Shown here: one piece after another, positions 1-5,930 of the stretch
Layout: every line of letters starts with the position of its first letter
How positions within the stretch are numbered: the stretch's first letter is position 1
From: Pseudaeromonas sp041911695
GTDB taxonomy: Bacteria > Pseudomonadota > Gammaproteobacteria > Enterobacterales > Aeromonadaceae
DNA length: 17,395 nt
NCBI GenBank assembly: GCA_041911695.1
Contig: JAYROM010000120.1
Span: forward strand, 1 to 17,395
Direction: 5' to 3'
The notes under the pieces: generated by a model
Told to the model about the DNA's origin: nothing
Seen by the model: the letters and a program-made list of their open reading frames with translations, nothing else
Databases searched by the model: none
Program-made: the position numbers and the translations under genes

Positions 1-1
1 A

Positions 2-907
2 GACAAGAACGTCATCCAGACCGCTGCGGTCACCGGACTGACCAAGCTGTCTGATGGCTCCTATCTGGCCGTCGGTTACTCCTCTACTGGTAAACCGGGT
101 AACAGCGCCTTGTCGGGCCGTAACGTTGCAGTGACCTGGCCTGTTACCGTTTCCAACGGCACCGCGACCTTCGGCACGCTGGCCAAGGTGCCGCTCGCCA
201 AGGGTGAGCCGGCAGAAGGCAAGAAAGTGCTGCGTAATACCTGGGCTGTGGGTACCAACGGGACTTATGTTATCGGTAACCAGAAGTACAACAGCTCCAA
301 GAGCCGTAACCTGCCAGTCGAAATGTTTGTTTACACCGTGGGCTCTAGTGACGATGCGGCCCTGCCGTTTGCGGACAAGCCTTTCAATGGCAGTAACTCC
401 GAAGCTGCGGCAATTAATGCTAATAGCCAGGTCGTTGGCTGGCGCGACGAACGTAGCGAGTCGCACTCGGTGACCAATGGTAGCCCGCGTCTGCAGGAAG
501 CATTCCTCTATAATGCGGCAACCGGTAATGGCTGGCGTTTGAACGACTTGATCTGCTCCGGCTCCACTGCCAGTGCATCGACCTGTACTCAGAATGGTAA
601 GTTCTACTACCTGGTCTATGCGTCGGCGATTGCTGACGATGGCACTATCGCTGCGACGGCCTATCGTTACGACAGCTATGCTGATTGGTCTGCTCGCTCC
701 AATGCGACCGTCGTTCAGGTCAAACTGACGCCGGCCACCAGCTTCGCGTCAACCAACGATGTACCGGATGGCTATACCGTCACCAATGCGTTGCCGGCCA
801 GCAACGTCGGTCAGAACAACTCCAATGGCGGTGGGGCAATGCCACTGTGGCTGTTGCTGTCTGGACTTGGAATGGGCGTCATTCGTCGCTTCAAAAAAAT
901 GTCATGA
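2..907 (+). CDS. DUF3466 family secreted protein with GlyGly-CTERM-like tail (5' partial)
   Basis: The frame is open from base 2, so the window holds only the last 301 residues; the signal peptide and N-terminal half lie outside. Repeated segments such as INANSQVVGW, EAFLYNAATGNGWRLNDLICSG and ASAIADDGTIAATAYR are typical of DUF3466, a family of exported beta-rich proteins of unknown function found next to rmf in marine and aquatic gammaproteobacteria. The C-terminus has a Gly/Asn-rich linker (NNSNGGGAMP), one hydrophobic helix (LWLLLSGLGMGVI) and a basic end (RRFKKMS). That is the architecture of GlyGly-CTERM sorting signals, which rhombosortase cleaves so that the protein can be anchored or released at the cell surface. 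Family assignment is good; the function is unknown. It probably ends its own transcription unit, although the hairpin that follows is also close to rmf. Confidence 0.8.
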   Translation, partial: DKNVIQTAAVTGLTKLSDGSYLAVGYSSTGKPGNSALSGRNVAVTWPVTVSNGTATFGTLAKVPLAKGEPAEGKKVLRNTWAVGTNGTYVIGNQKYNSSKSRNLPVEMFVYTVGSSDDAALPFADKPFNGSNSEAAAINANSQVVGWRDERSESHSVTNGSPRLQEAFLYNAATGNGWRLNDLICSGSTASASTCTQNGKFYYLVYASAIADDGTIAATAYRYDSYADWSARSNATVVQVKLTPATSFASTNDVPDGYTVTNALPASNVGQNNSNGGGAMPLWLLLSGLGMGVIRRFKKMS

Positions 908-998
908 TTTATTAACTGATTACGCAAAAAGCATCGGTTAAGCTCGCACTTTGTGCGGATATCGTATTGACCGGCGTGCTGGAGTGTCTGAGGATTAA

Positions 999-1028
999 GG
1001 CGATGGGCAAAAACCCATCGCCTTTTTT
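999..1028 (+). terminator. Intrinsic terminator-like hairpin between the DUF3466 gene and rmf
   Basis: A perfect 9-bp stem (GGCGATGGG / CCCATCGCC) encloses a CAAAAA loop and is followed by six T. It is a textbook rho-independent terminator for the DUF3466 gene. It ends only 24 nt before the rmf start codon, so rmf transcription must either pass through it or start within it. Confidence 0.85.
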
Positions 1029-1052
1029 CATTCGGAAACGAGGGTACAGCAG

Positions 1053-1229
1053 ATGAAGAGACAAAAACGAGATCGTTTGGACCGAGCGCGCGCTAAAGGA
1101 TACCAGGCTGGTATCATTGGGCGCTCGAAAGAGGGCTGCCCTTATCAGGATACGGATGCCAGAGGTTATTGGCTGGGTGGTTGGCGGGATGCGATGGACG
1201 ATCGTGTGGCTGGCTTGTCTGCAAAATAA
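1053..1229 (+). CDS. rmf: Ribosome modulation factor RMF
   Basis: This 58-residue basic protein begins MKRQKRDRLDRARAKGYQAG and contains GRSKEGCPYQ and WLGGWRDAMDDRV, matching E. coli RMF (55 residues) almost throughout. RMF binds the 30S subunit near the anti-Shine-Dalgarno end of 16S rRNA and, in stationary phase, drives 70S ribosomes into inactive 100S dimers. The ATG has a good ribosome-binding site (GAGGG at 1040-1044, 8-nt spacer). It faces fabA tail to tail with a shared terminator between them, and the rmf-fabA-ycbZ neighbourhood is the one seen in E. coli. No clear promoter is visible in the short gap behind the upstream terminator, so the promoter probably lies before that hairpin, in 908-998. 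In E. coli rmf is induced by ppGpp and slow growth. Confidence 0.97.
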   Translation: MKRQKRDRLDRARAKGYQAGIIGRSKEGCPYQDTDARGYWLGGWRDAMDDRVAGLSAK

Positions 1230-1246
1230 CTGACCGAATAGATGGA

Positions 1247-1271
1247 GAAAAGGCCCGCAACGGGCCTTTTT
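1247..1271. terminator. Bidirectional terminator between rmf and fabA
   Basis: The stem AGGCCCG / CGGGCCT with a CAA loop has A residues on its left and a T run on its right, so it has a U-tract in either direction. It lies 18 nt after the rmf stop and 19 nt after the fabA stop. Confidence 0.85.
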
Positions 1272-1289
1272 CGTATTCGTTTCAGCAAA

Positions 1290-1850
1290 TTAGAACGAGG
1301 AGGTATCAGTAAACAGGCCGACCTTGAGGTCAGAGGCACTGTAAATCTGGCGACCATCGACTTCAACGATACCGTCAGCAATCCCCATCACCAGTTTGCG
1401 CCAAATCAGGCGCTTCATCTGAATGCGATAGGTCACCTTGCGAGCGGTCGGCAGGATCTGGCCTGTGAACTTCACTTCGCCAACGCCCAGCGCTCGGCCC
1501 TTGCCAGGACCACCCTTCCAGCCAAGGTAGAACCCTACCAGCTGCCACATGGCATCCAGACCCAGACAGCCAGGCATCACAGGATCACCCGGGAAATGGC
1601 AGCCAAAGAACCAAAGGTCCGGATTGATATCCAGCTCAGCGATGATTTCACCCTTATCAAAGGCACCGCCCGTTTCGGCGATATGGACGATACGATCCAT
1701 CATCAGCATGTTAGGGGCTGGCAACTGGCTGTTACCTGGCCCGAACAGTTCACCGCGGCTGCAAGCCAGCAAATCTTCGCGTGAAAACGCATTACGATGT
1801 TGTTCGCACAACGAGAGGGTGGGTGCAACCTGGATCTGTGACTCGGCCAC
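1290..1850 (-). CDS. fabA: 3-hydroxydecanoyl-ACP dehydratase/isomerase FabA
   Basis: FabA dehydrates 3-hydroxydecanoyl-ACP and isomerises trans-2- to cis-3-decenoyl-ACP, the entry step of anaerobic unsaturated fatty acid synthesis in the cytosol. The 186-residue protein matches E. coli FabA (172) closely from SREDLL to the C-terminal ASDLKVGLF. The catalytic His is in FFGCHFPGDPVMPG (His85) and the catalytic Asp in GLDAMWQ (Asp99). The start is GTG, chosen because AGGA stands 8 nt before it. The resulting N-terminus is about 14 residues longer than in E. coli; a TTG at residue 14 would give the shorter form but has no ribosome-binding site. The gene has its own promoter in the gap after the upstream ycbZ-like gene, with a FabR-type operator, so it is likely tuned by the unsaturated acyl-CoA/ACP pool. 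Confidence 0.97.
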   Translation of the reverse strand: MAESQIQVAPTLSLCEQHRNAFSREDLLACSRGELFGPGNSQLPAPNMLMMDRIVHIAETGGAFDKGEIIAELDINPDLWFFGCHFPGDPVMPGCLGLDAMWQLVGFYLGWKGGPGKGRALGVGEVKFTGQILPTARKVTYRIQMKRLIWRKLVMGIADGIVEVDGRQIYSASDLKVGLFTDTSSF

Positions 1851-1882
1851 GCTAGTTATCCTGTGTGATTGATGCTGTGGTT

Positions 1883-1911
1883 AATTTAGCGAACAGGTGT
1901 TAGCTAAACAA
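1883..1911 (-). promoter_or_regulatory. fabA promoter with FabR-type operator in the spacer
   Basis: On the minus strand -35 TTGTTT (1906-1911) and -10 TAAATT (1883-1888) are separated by exactly 17 bp. The spacer and edges form an imperfect palindrome (1885-1908) with arms TTTAGC[T/G]AACA. Its 18-bp core AGCTAACACCTGTTCGCT (1888-1905) agrees at 16 of 18 positions with one orientation of the E. coli FabR motif as I recall it (AGCGTACANGTGTTAGCT). FabR represses fabA and fabB in E. coli. The operator would block RNA polymerase directly. An ATG-proximal AGGA follows about 30 nt downstream. Confidence 0.7.
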
Positions 1912-1923
1912 CTCCGATCTCTT
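1907..1923 (-). promoter_or_regulatory. Possible FadR site upstream of the fabA -35
   Basis: The minus-strand 17-mer AAGAGATCGGAGTTGTT agrees at 11 of 17 positions with the FadR consensus AACTGGTCGGACCAGTT and overlaps the -35 box. In E. coli FadR activates fabA from a site near -40. The match is weak and rests mainly on its position. Confidence 0.25.
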
Positions 1924-1964
1924 GTTACATTGTCTGCGAAATGAACACTTGATGCGGAATGTGA

Positions 1965-1982
1965 GCTGGATTGCAATCCAGC
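1965..1982. repeat. Perfect 18-bp palindrome upstream of fabA
   Basis: GCTGGATTGCAATCCAGC is fully self-complementary with no spacer. It lies in the 187-bp gap between the ycbZ-like gene and fabA, about 55 bp before the fabA -35. It has no T-run on either side, so it looks more like a dimeric regulator site than a terminator. No owner is recognised. Confidence 0.5.
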
Positions 1983-2037
1983 CACCCCGATCTCGGGATG
2001 ACTGGACATCGGTGAGGGATTGATTGTGCAGCGCGGT

Positions 2038-4002
2038 TTAACCGCGACCGAACAACCGGGCCAGCCAACCGGTCGAACTGGGAGGCACAGCGAGATCGTC
2101 CAGCCGATTGCGAATAGTACCGAACAGGGTATCCGGTTCATCCGGCGAGCCGGCAACACAACCGGTCAGCAGGCTGATAGCTTCATCAACATGCGAGACT
2201 GGGTAGATATGGAATTGGCCTTCGCGCACTGCGTTGATCACTTCATCGTTCAGGATCAGTTGCAGTTGGTTACTGGCGGGAATGATCACCCCCTGTTTAC
2301 CGGTCAGCCCCTGAATACTGCAGATCCGGAAAAAACCCTCAATCTTTTCATTCAACCCACCCACCGGTTGCACATTGCCGAACTGATCGACAGCACCCGT
2401 TACTGCCAGATGTTGGTAGATAGGTTTGCGTGCTAATGCGGATAACAGGGCACACAAGCCGGTCAGCGATGCCGAGTCACCATCAATCTCATGGTAGGAC
2501 TGCTCGAATACCAGGTTGGCCGATAGCGGCGAGGGGTTCTCTTCACCGAACTGGTTGGAGATATACCCATGGATAATCATCATCGCCTTGGCGTGGATAT
2601 GTCCCGCCAACTCGGCTTTGCGCTCGATATCCGCGACATCACCATCCCCCATATGCACGGTGGCGGTGAGACGAACCGGTTCACCGAAGTCATACGGGTG
2701 GCCCATGATCTCGATGACGGATAGCCCGTTGATCTGGCCAATCACTTCGCCATCGGTTTGCAGCAGGATCTGCCGATCATGAACACCTTGATCCGACTGC
2801 TCGACAATATAGTTCAGCCGGTACTCCTGCTCAGCAAGTGCCGCCGTGACATGTTCGGCGGTGACCACCGCAGACTGCTCTTCCCGTGCGACACAATCAG
2901 CCAACTGCATCAGGGCACCCAACTGATTTTCGACAATCGCCAACATCTGTTGATGTTCACACAGACGGCTGGCGAAGCGACTCAACAAAGGCAAGGCCGC
3001 TACATCGAAATCGAGCAGATCGCGTTGCTGGCGTAAACCGGCCAGCACTTCCAAGAACAGATCGTAGTGCTCTTCGGCGTCCAATTCAGCAACCAAGTCG
3101 GTGCGCAGGAAAATGCGTTCCGCCATCTCGGGATCGAGTTGCGAAAATGCGGCCATGGTCATCGGGTTACCGACCAGAATCAGTTTTAACCGTACCGGCG
3201 AGGCCTCTGGCACAAACAGCGGCGTGGCGGTCAGCTCTTCCGGCCCACTCCAGTCTAGAAAGCCACTTTCCATGGCATTGCGTAACTTGAACCACAAATC
3301 CGGCTGGTCTAGTAACTCCTCAAGGGGCAGCACCAAAAAGCCACCACAGGCTTCACGTATCAGCCCAGCTTCCAGCAGATGGTGGTGACTGAATATCGTG
3401 CCTTGTTCAGTCTGATAGTTGACCGCACCAAACAGTGAACGCCAGTTCAGATCTCGGCCATACACCACCGGTGGCGTCTCAGTCTGATGATGAATCAACA
3501 GATTGATCAACAAGGGGTGAACAAACTCGCCACCTTGAGCGACATGCGCGGACAAGACCTCCAGATAATCGGCAATCTTGGGGTCTTGCCCCTGATCATC
3601 CAGGATCTTATTGACGATAGCTTCGGCATCCAAGTGCAGATTGAGATGGCGTAACAACTCAACGATCTGCGCACAGAAGGCCGGGCCACTGCCTGGGCGT
3701 AGCGTCAACCAGAGCGGCCGAGCTGGATTGAGTAGATTTTCGGCATAACACAGATCAAACAGCGTTTGATTGTCAGGCGAGCAGGTATCGATCAGGTCGA
3801 TCACCGTCTGTTCGTAATCTACCCCGGGTAAACCGGCCAATAACAGCGTTTCACAAGGACGTCTCAGGCTAATCAGTCGATTGATGGCCGACAGCGCCCG
3901 GGGTTGAGTATCGGCATAACGTCGTGGTTCAACCTCGCTGAGTCGCGAAATGGACAGGGCAGGGTAGGTAGGAAGAAGATCTTCTGCTTTTAATTCAATC
4001 AA
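2038..4002 (-). CDS. ycbZ: Lon-family protease, YcbZ/LonH type
   Basis: The 654-residue protein has an N-terminal AAA-like region and a C-terminal Lon proteolytic domain (about 400-615). The catalytic Ser-Lys dyad is visible: Ser510 in EIDGDSASLTGL and Lys553 in VGGLNEKIEGFF. Flanking blocks (DGEVIGQINGLSVIEIMGHP, DIERKAELAGHIHAKAMM, GKQGVIIPASN) match E. coli YcbZ (586 residues) closely. The position where a Walker A motif would be expected (LLLAGLPGVDYEQT, about 53-66) lacks GK[ST], so ATP hydrolysis is doubtful, as I believe is also true of E. coli YcbZ. The physiological role of this branch is poorly known. The only start that fits is TTG, directly after an in-frame TAA, and no strong ribosome-binding site precedes it. 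It lies upstream of fabA on the same strand, the same order as in E. coli. Confidence 0.92.
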   Translation of the reverse strand: MIELKAEDLLPTYPALSISRLSEVEPRRYADTQPRALSAINRLISLRRPCETLLLAGLPGVDYEQTVIDLIDTCSPDNQTLFDLCYAENLLNPARPLWLTLRPGSGPAFCAQIVELLRHLNLHLDAEAIVNKILDDQGQDPKIADYLEVLSAHVAQGGEFVHPLLINLLIHHQTETPPVVYGRDLNWRSLFGAVNYQTEQGTIFSHHHLLEAGLIREACGGFLVLPLEELLDQPDLWFKLRNAMESGFLDWSGPEELTATPLFVPEASPVRLKLILVGNPMTMAAFSQLDPEMAERIFLRTDLVAELDAEEHYDLFLEVLAGLRQQRDLLDFDVAALPLLSRFASRLCEHQQMLAIVENQLGALMQLADCVAREEQSAVVTAEHVTAALAEQEYRLNYIVEQSDQGVHDRQILLQTDGEVIGQINGLSVIEIMGHPYDFGEPVRLTATVHMGDGDVADIERKAELAGHIHAKAMMIIHGYISNQFGEENPSPLSANLVFEQSYHEIDGDSASLTGLCALLSALARKPIYQHLAVTGAVDQFGNVQPVGGLNEKIEGFFRICSIQGLTGKQGVIIPASNQLQLILNDEVINAVREGQFHIYPVSHVDEAISLLTGCVAGSPDEPDTLFGTIRNRLDDLAVPPSSTGWLARLFGRG

Positions 4003-4366
4003 TTATTTTGTCACGCCAGTCTGTCGAATATGACAGAAGTATAACTGATTCACCCTGCGCACGCAGCAGGTTAGCGCACGGCGGCATACCGCCCAACAAA
4101 GCACTATGTAACAAAGCGAAACCAATGCCTTCTGAAAGTACAGGTCGCATCCGTAACTAAATAACGCATTAATGCTCAGATAGTGCACGTAATGGATAAG
4201 GAATCACTGAAAACGCTCTCTTTGTGTAATTTAGTTACGTAAACCTTCAATCTTGGGCTAGACAAAATTGTGAGCACGATCAACAATAGCCTCGCACTGT
4301 TACAAAGGATGTAACGTACAAGGTTTAACAGTGATGCCGAATGCAGACTGTGTGGAGGAATCGTAA
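4003..4366. other. Divergent intergenic region with an 11-bp inverted repeat
   Basis: This 364-bp gap separates the divergent ycbZ-like gene and a 41-residue ORF. CGTAACTAAAT (4152-4162) and its exact inverse ATTTAGTTACG (4229-4239) are spaced by 66 bp; the second runs into the palindrome TTACGTAA (4235-4242). A further small inverted repeat, GTTAC/GTAAC, occurs around 4300-4316. The minus strand has a TATACT -10-like box near 4045 for the ycbZ-like gene, without a convincing -35. No convincing gene is seen. Confidence 0.5.
4259..4287 (+). promoter_or_regulatory. Candidate sigma70 promoter for the 41-residue ORF at 4367
   Basis: TAGACA (4259-4264, five of six matches to TTGACA) is followed by a 17-bp spacer and AACAAT (4282-4287, four of six to TATAAT). 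This would give a leader of about 72 nt before the ATG at 4367. Confidence 0.35.
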
Positions 4367-4492
4367 ATGAAGCGATTGGAAGAACTGAAAGTAGCCGTCA
4401 AAGCTCAGCGCCAAATGGACAAGGCCCGTCGCATTGTAAGCCGGGCTTTCGGTAGTCGTCGTGCCGTGCACCATTACGAATACCTCGATTAA
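4367..4492 (+). CDS. Small basic protein, 41 residues, unknown function
   Basis: I do not recognise this protein. The ORF reads MKRLEELKVAVKAQRQMDKA at its start and ends in HHYEYLD. It is strongly basic, with a helical pattern of Lys, Arg, Glu and hydrophobic residues over the first 30 positions and a short acidic/aromatic tail. There is no signal peptide, membrane segment or cysteine. It is supported as a gene by a strong ribosome-binding site (GGAGGAA, 4354-4360, six bases before the ATG), a candidate promoter upstream and an intrinsic terminator downstream, so it looks like a free-standing monocistronic unit. The shape would suit an RNA- or ribosome-binding peptide, but that is only a guess. 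Confidence 0.65.
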   Translation: MKRLEELKVAVKAQRQMDKARRIVSRAFGSRRAVHHYEYLD

Positions 4493-4599
4493 GTGAGTAC
4501 CGATTTTCCTTGATGTTGTTGTGTTACCTGATCTGTGGCCACACCCCGGCTGCTTGATCAGACCTGTTCAGACTGATTTCGATACAGTCCTCTTTGATG

Positions 4600-4623
4600 G
4601 CAGCCTATAGGCTGCTTTTTTTT
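4600..4623 (+). terminator. Intrinsic terminator after the 41-residue ORF
   Basis: GCAGCC / GGCTGC (4600-4605 and 4610-4615) with a TATA loop is followed by eight T. The rest of the 376-bp stretch 4493-4868 holds only a short direct repeat and the yfcA leader. Confidence 0.88.
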
Positions 4624-4690
4624 GCTTTCGATTCCTACCATTGCTTGTTCCACCATGACTGAACGTTAAACTGTTGTCTTTTGCTAAAGG

Positions 4691-4713
4691 CTTGAACGCG
4701 ACAACTTGAACGC
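4691..4713 (+). repeat. Two direct copies of CTTGAACGC upstream of yfcA
   Basis: CTTGAACGC occurs at 4691-4699 and 4705-4713, 14 bp apart start to start. Each contains a TTGAAC that could serve as a -35 box for yfcA, but no good -10 stands at the right distance. It may be a regulator site or chance. Confidence 0.3.
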
Positions 4714-4868
4714 AAAATTCTGGTGCCCTGATTGCATGCTGCAGTGTCCGCAGCCCACCCATCGCACTGCATCTTGCCCGTCATTGGCTGGAGAACACTC
4801 ATACCTATCAGCCAGCGTCCGCTTCAACATTGACCTCACATCATTTCCAGGGAACAGGAGAAAAAAGT

Positions 4869-5630
4869 ATGCATCTTGACGTTGTCACCCTGCTGTTGCT
4901 GGCGGGCAGTGCCTTGCTGGCTGGGTTTGTCGATGCGATTGCCGGCGGTGGGGGGCTGATTACTTTGCCCGCATTGTTAGCGGCAGGGCTGTCGCCGGCG
5001 CAGGCGTTAGCCACCAACAAACTGCAGAGCAGTTTTGGCAGTTTTTCCGCGACCTGGTATTTCGCTCGGCGCGGATATATTGATTTCTCCACTATCAAGC
5101 CCGCCATCGTATTGACCTTTATTGGCAGTGCCTGTGGCACCTTGCTGGTTCAACAGATCGATAGCGGTGCATTGAGCCGACTGCTGCCGTTTCTATTGAT
5201 CGGGTTTGCGCTCTATTTCTTGCTGTCACCCCGAGTTGGCAATGAGGACTCTCAGCGCCGCATCGGCCATCTCGCCTTTGCGGCGACAGCTGGGTTGGGC
5301 GTGGGCTTCTATGACGGCTTCTTTGGTCCAGGCACCGGCTCGTTTTTCGCCATCAGTTTTGTCTCCTTGGCTGGTTTTAACCTGGCCAAGGCAACAGCAC
5401 ATAGCAAGTTATTGAATTTCACATCAAATATGGCTGCGCTCCTGTTTTTTGCACTGGGAGGCAAGATGGTTTGGACCGTCGGGCTGTGTATGGCCATTGG
5501 TCAATTTACGGGGGCGCGACTTGGCTCTCGCATGGTGGTCAACCGTGGCGTGGCGCTGATTCGTCCACTCTTGGTGGTCATGTCGCTGGCCATGTCAATC
5601 AAACTACTTTGGCCGCACTTTGTGCATTGA
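4869..5630 (+). CDS. yfcA: TSUP/TauE-SafE family membrane transporter YfcA
   Basis: The 253-residue polytopic inner-membrane protein matches E. coli YfcA (269 residues) over nearly its full length. The family signatures are present: LAGFVDAIAGGGGLITLPALLAAG near the N-terminus and the repeat-related FYDGFFGPGTGSF in the middle, followed by FNLAKATAHSKLLNFTSN and GQFTGARLGSRMV. TSUP proteins are thought to move sulfur-containing or small organic anions; the substrate of YfcA itself is not established. The start at ATG 4869 is chosen because AGGAG stands about 8 nt before it. An in-frame upstream extension of 13 residues has no signal and poor coding character. No terminator is visible after the stop; a Pho-type promoter begins 21 nt downstream. 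Confidence 0.93.
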   Translation: MHLDVVTLLLLAGSALLAGFVDAIAGGGGLITLPALLAAGLSPAQALATNKLQSSFGSFSATWYFARRGYIDFSTIKPAIVLTFIGSACGTLLVQQIDSGALSRLLPFLLIGFALYFLLSPRVGNEDSQRRIGHLAFAATAGLGVGFYDGFFGPGTGSFFAISFVSLAGFNLAKATAHSKLLNFTSNMAALLFFALGGKMVWTVGLCMAIGQFTGARLGSRMVVNRGVALIRPLLVVMSLAMSIKLLWPHFVH

Positions 5631-5650
5631 GGTTCGGAGGGGCGCTGGTG

Positions 5651-5706
5651 CTGACATAAAACTGTCATCGCAGCGTCATCGGTCTGATATGTGCATGGCC
5701 TAGGTT
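5651..5706 (+). promoter_or_regulatory. Tandem Pho boxes with -10, PhoB-type promoter
   Basis: Four 7-mers stand at an exact 11-bp period: CTGACAT (5651), CTGTCAT (5662), GCGTCAT (5673) and CTGATAT (5684), with 4-bp spacers AAAA, CGCA and CGGT. The PhoB box of E. coli is two CTGTCAT units separated by 4 bp. The first pair matches 13 of 14 unit positions, the others less well. A -10-like TAGGTT (5701-5706) begins 10 nt after the last unit, the position expected when the Pho box replaces the -35. Transcription would start near 5713, upstream of the 41-residue ORF at 5735 and of ybjD. Confidence 0.72.
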
Positions 5707-5734
5707 GGTTCCGACAACATGACAGGAGAAACCT

Positions 5735-5860
5735 ATGAGTCGTCCATGCAAACGCCGGCAATATCGCTCCCGCCATCTCTGGTTTTCGGTCTGGAATCCG
5801 AATGGCACCAGTGTCAACGATGATCGCGCAGAGCCGGTTGCGAAAGTGAGCCAGCGCTAG
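5735..5860 (+). CDS. Small basic protein, 41 residues, behind a Pho promoter
   Basis: I do not recognise this ORF. It reads MSRPCKRRQYRSRHLWFSVW and ends DDRAEPVAKVSQR: an Arg-rich first half with three Trp/Phe residues around 16-20, then a polar acidic stretch. It has AGGAG at 5724-5728 with a 6-nt spacer, and it is the first ORF after the predicted PhoB promoter. It is followed 70 nt later by ybjD on the same strand, so it may be the leader gene of a phosphate-responsive pair. It could be a functional small protein, a leader peptide whose translation affects the hairpin before ybjD, or not translated at all. Confidence 0.5.
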   Translation: MSRPCKRRQYRSRHLWFSVWNPNGTSVNDDRAEPVAKVSQR

Positions 5861-5895
5861 CGTTTCCTGTGCCCTTGACTGGCAATTACGACAGG

Positions 5896-5930
5896 GGTTT
5901 GCCACCATCTAAAGAAAGAGGTGGCAAACC
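5896..5930 (+). promoter_or_regulatory. Hairpin covering the ybjD ribosome-binding region
   Basis: GGTTTGCCACC (5896-5906) and GGTGGCAAACC (5920-5930) form a perfect 11-bp stem around a 13-nt A-rich loop. The stem ends at the base just before the ybjD ATG, and the only Shine-Dalgarno-like sequence (AAGAGG, 5916-5921) straddles loop and stem. There is no T-run, so it is not a terminator. It probably restrains ybjD translation. Confidence 0.65.

Noticed and set aside
4003..4188. 61-residue minus ORF in the divergent gap
   Set aside because: It is Cys-rich and low in recognisable content, has no ribosome-binding site, and covers the probable promoter of the ycbZ-like gene.
4691..4713. CTTGAACGC direct repeat as a sigma32 promoter
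   Set aside because: CTTGAA resembles a heat-shock -35, but no CCCCAT-like -10 follows at the right distance.
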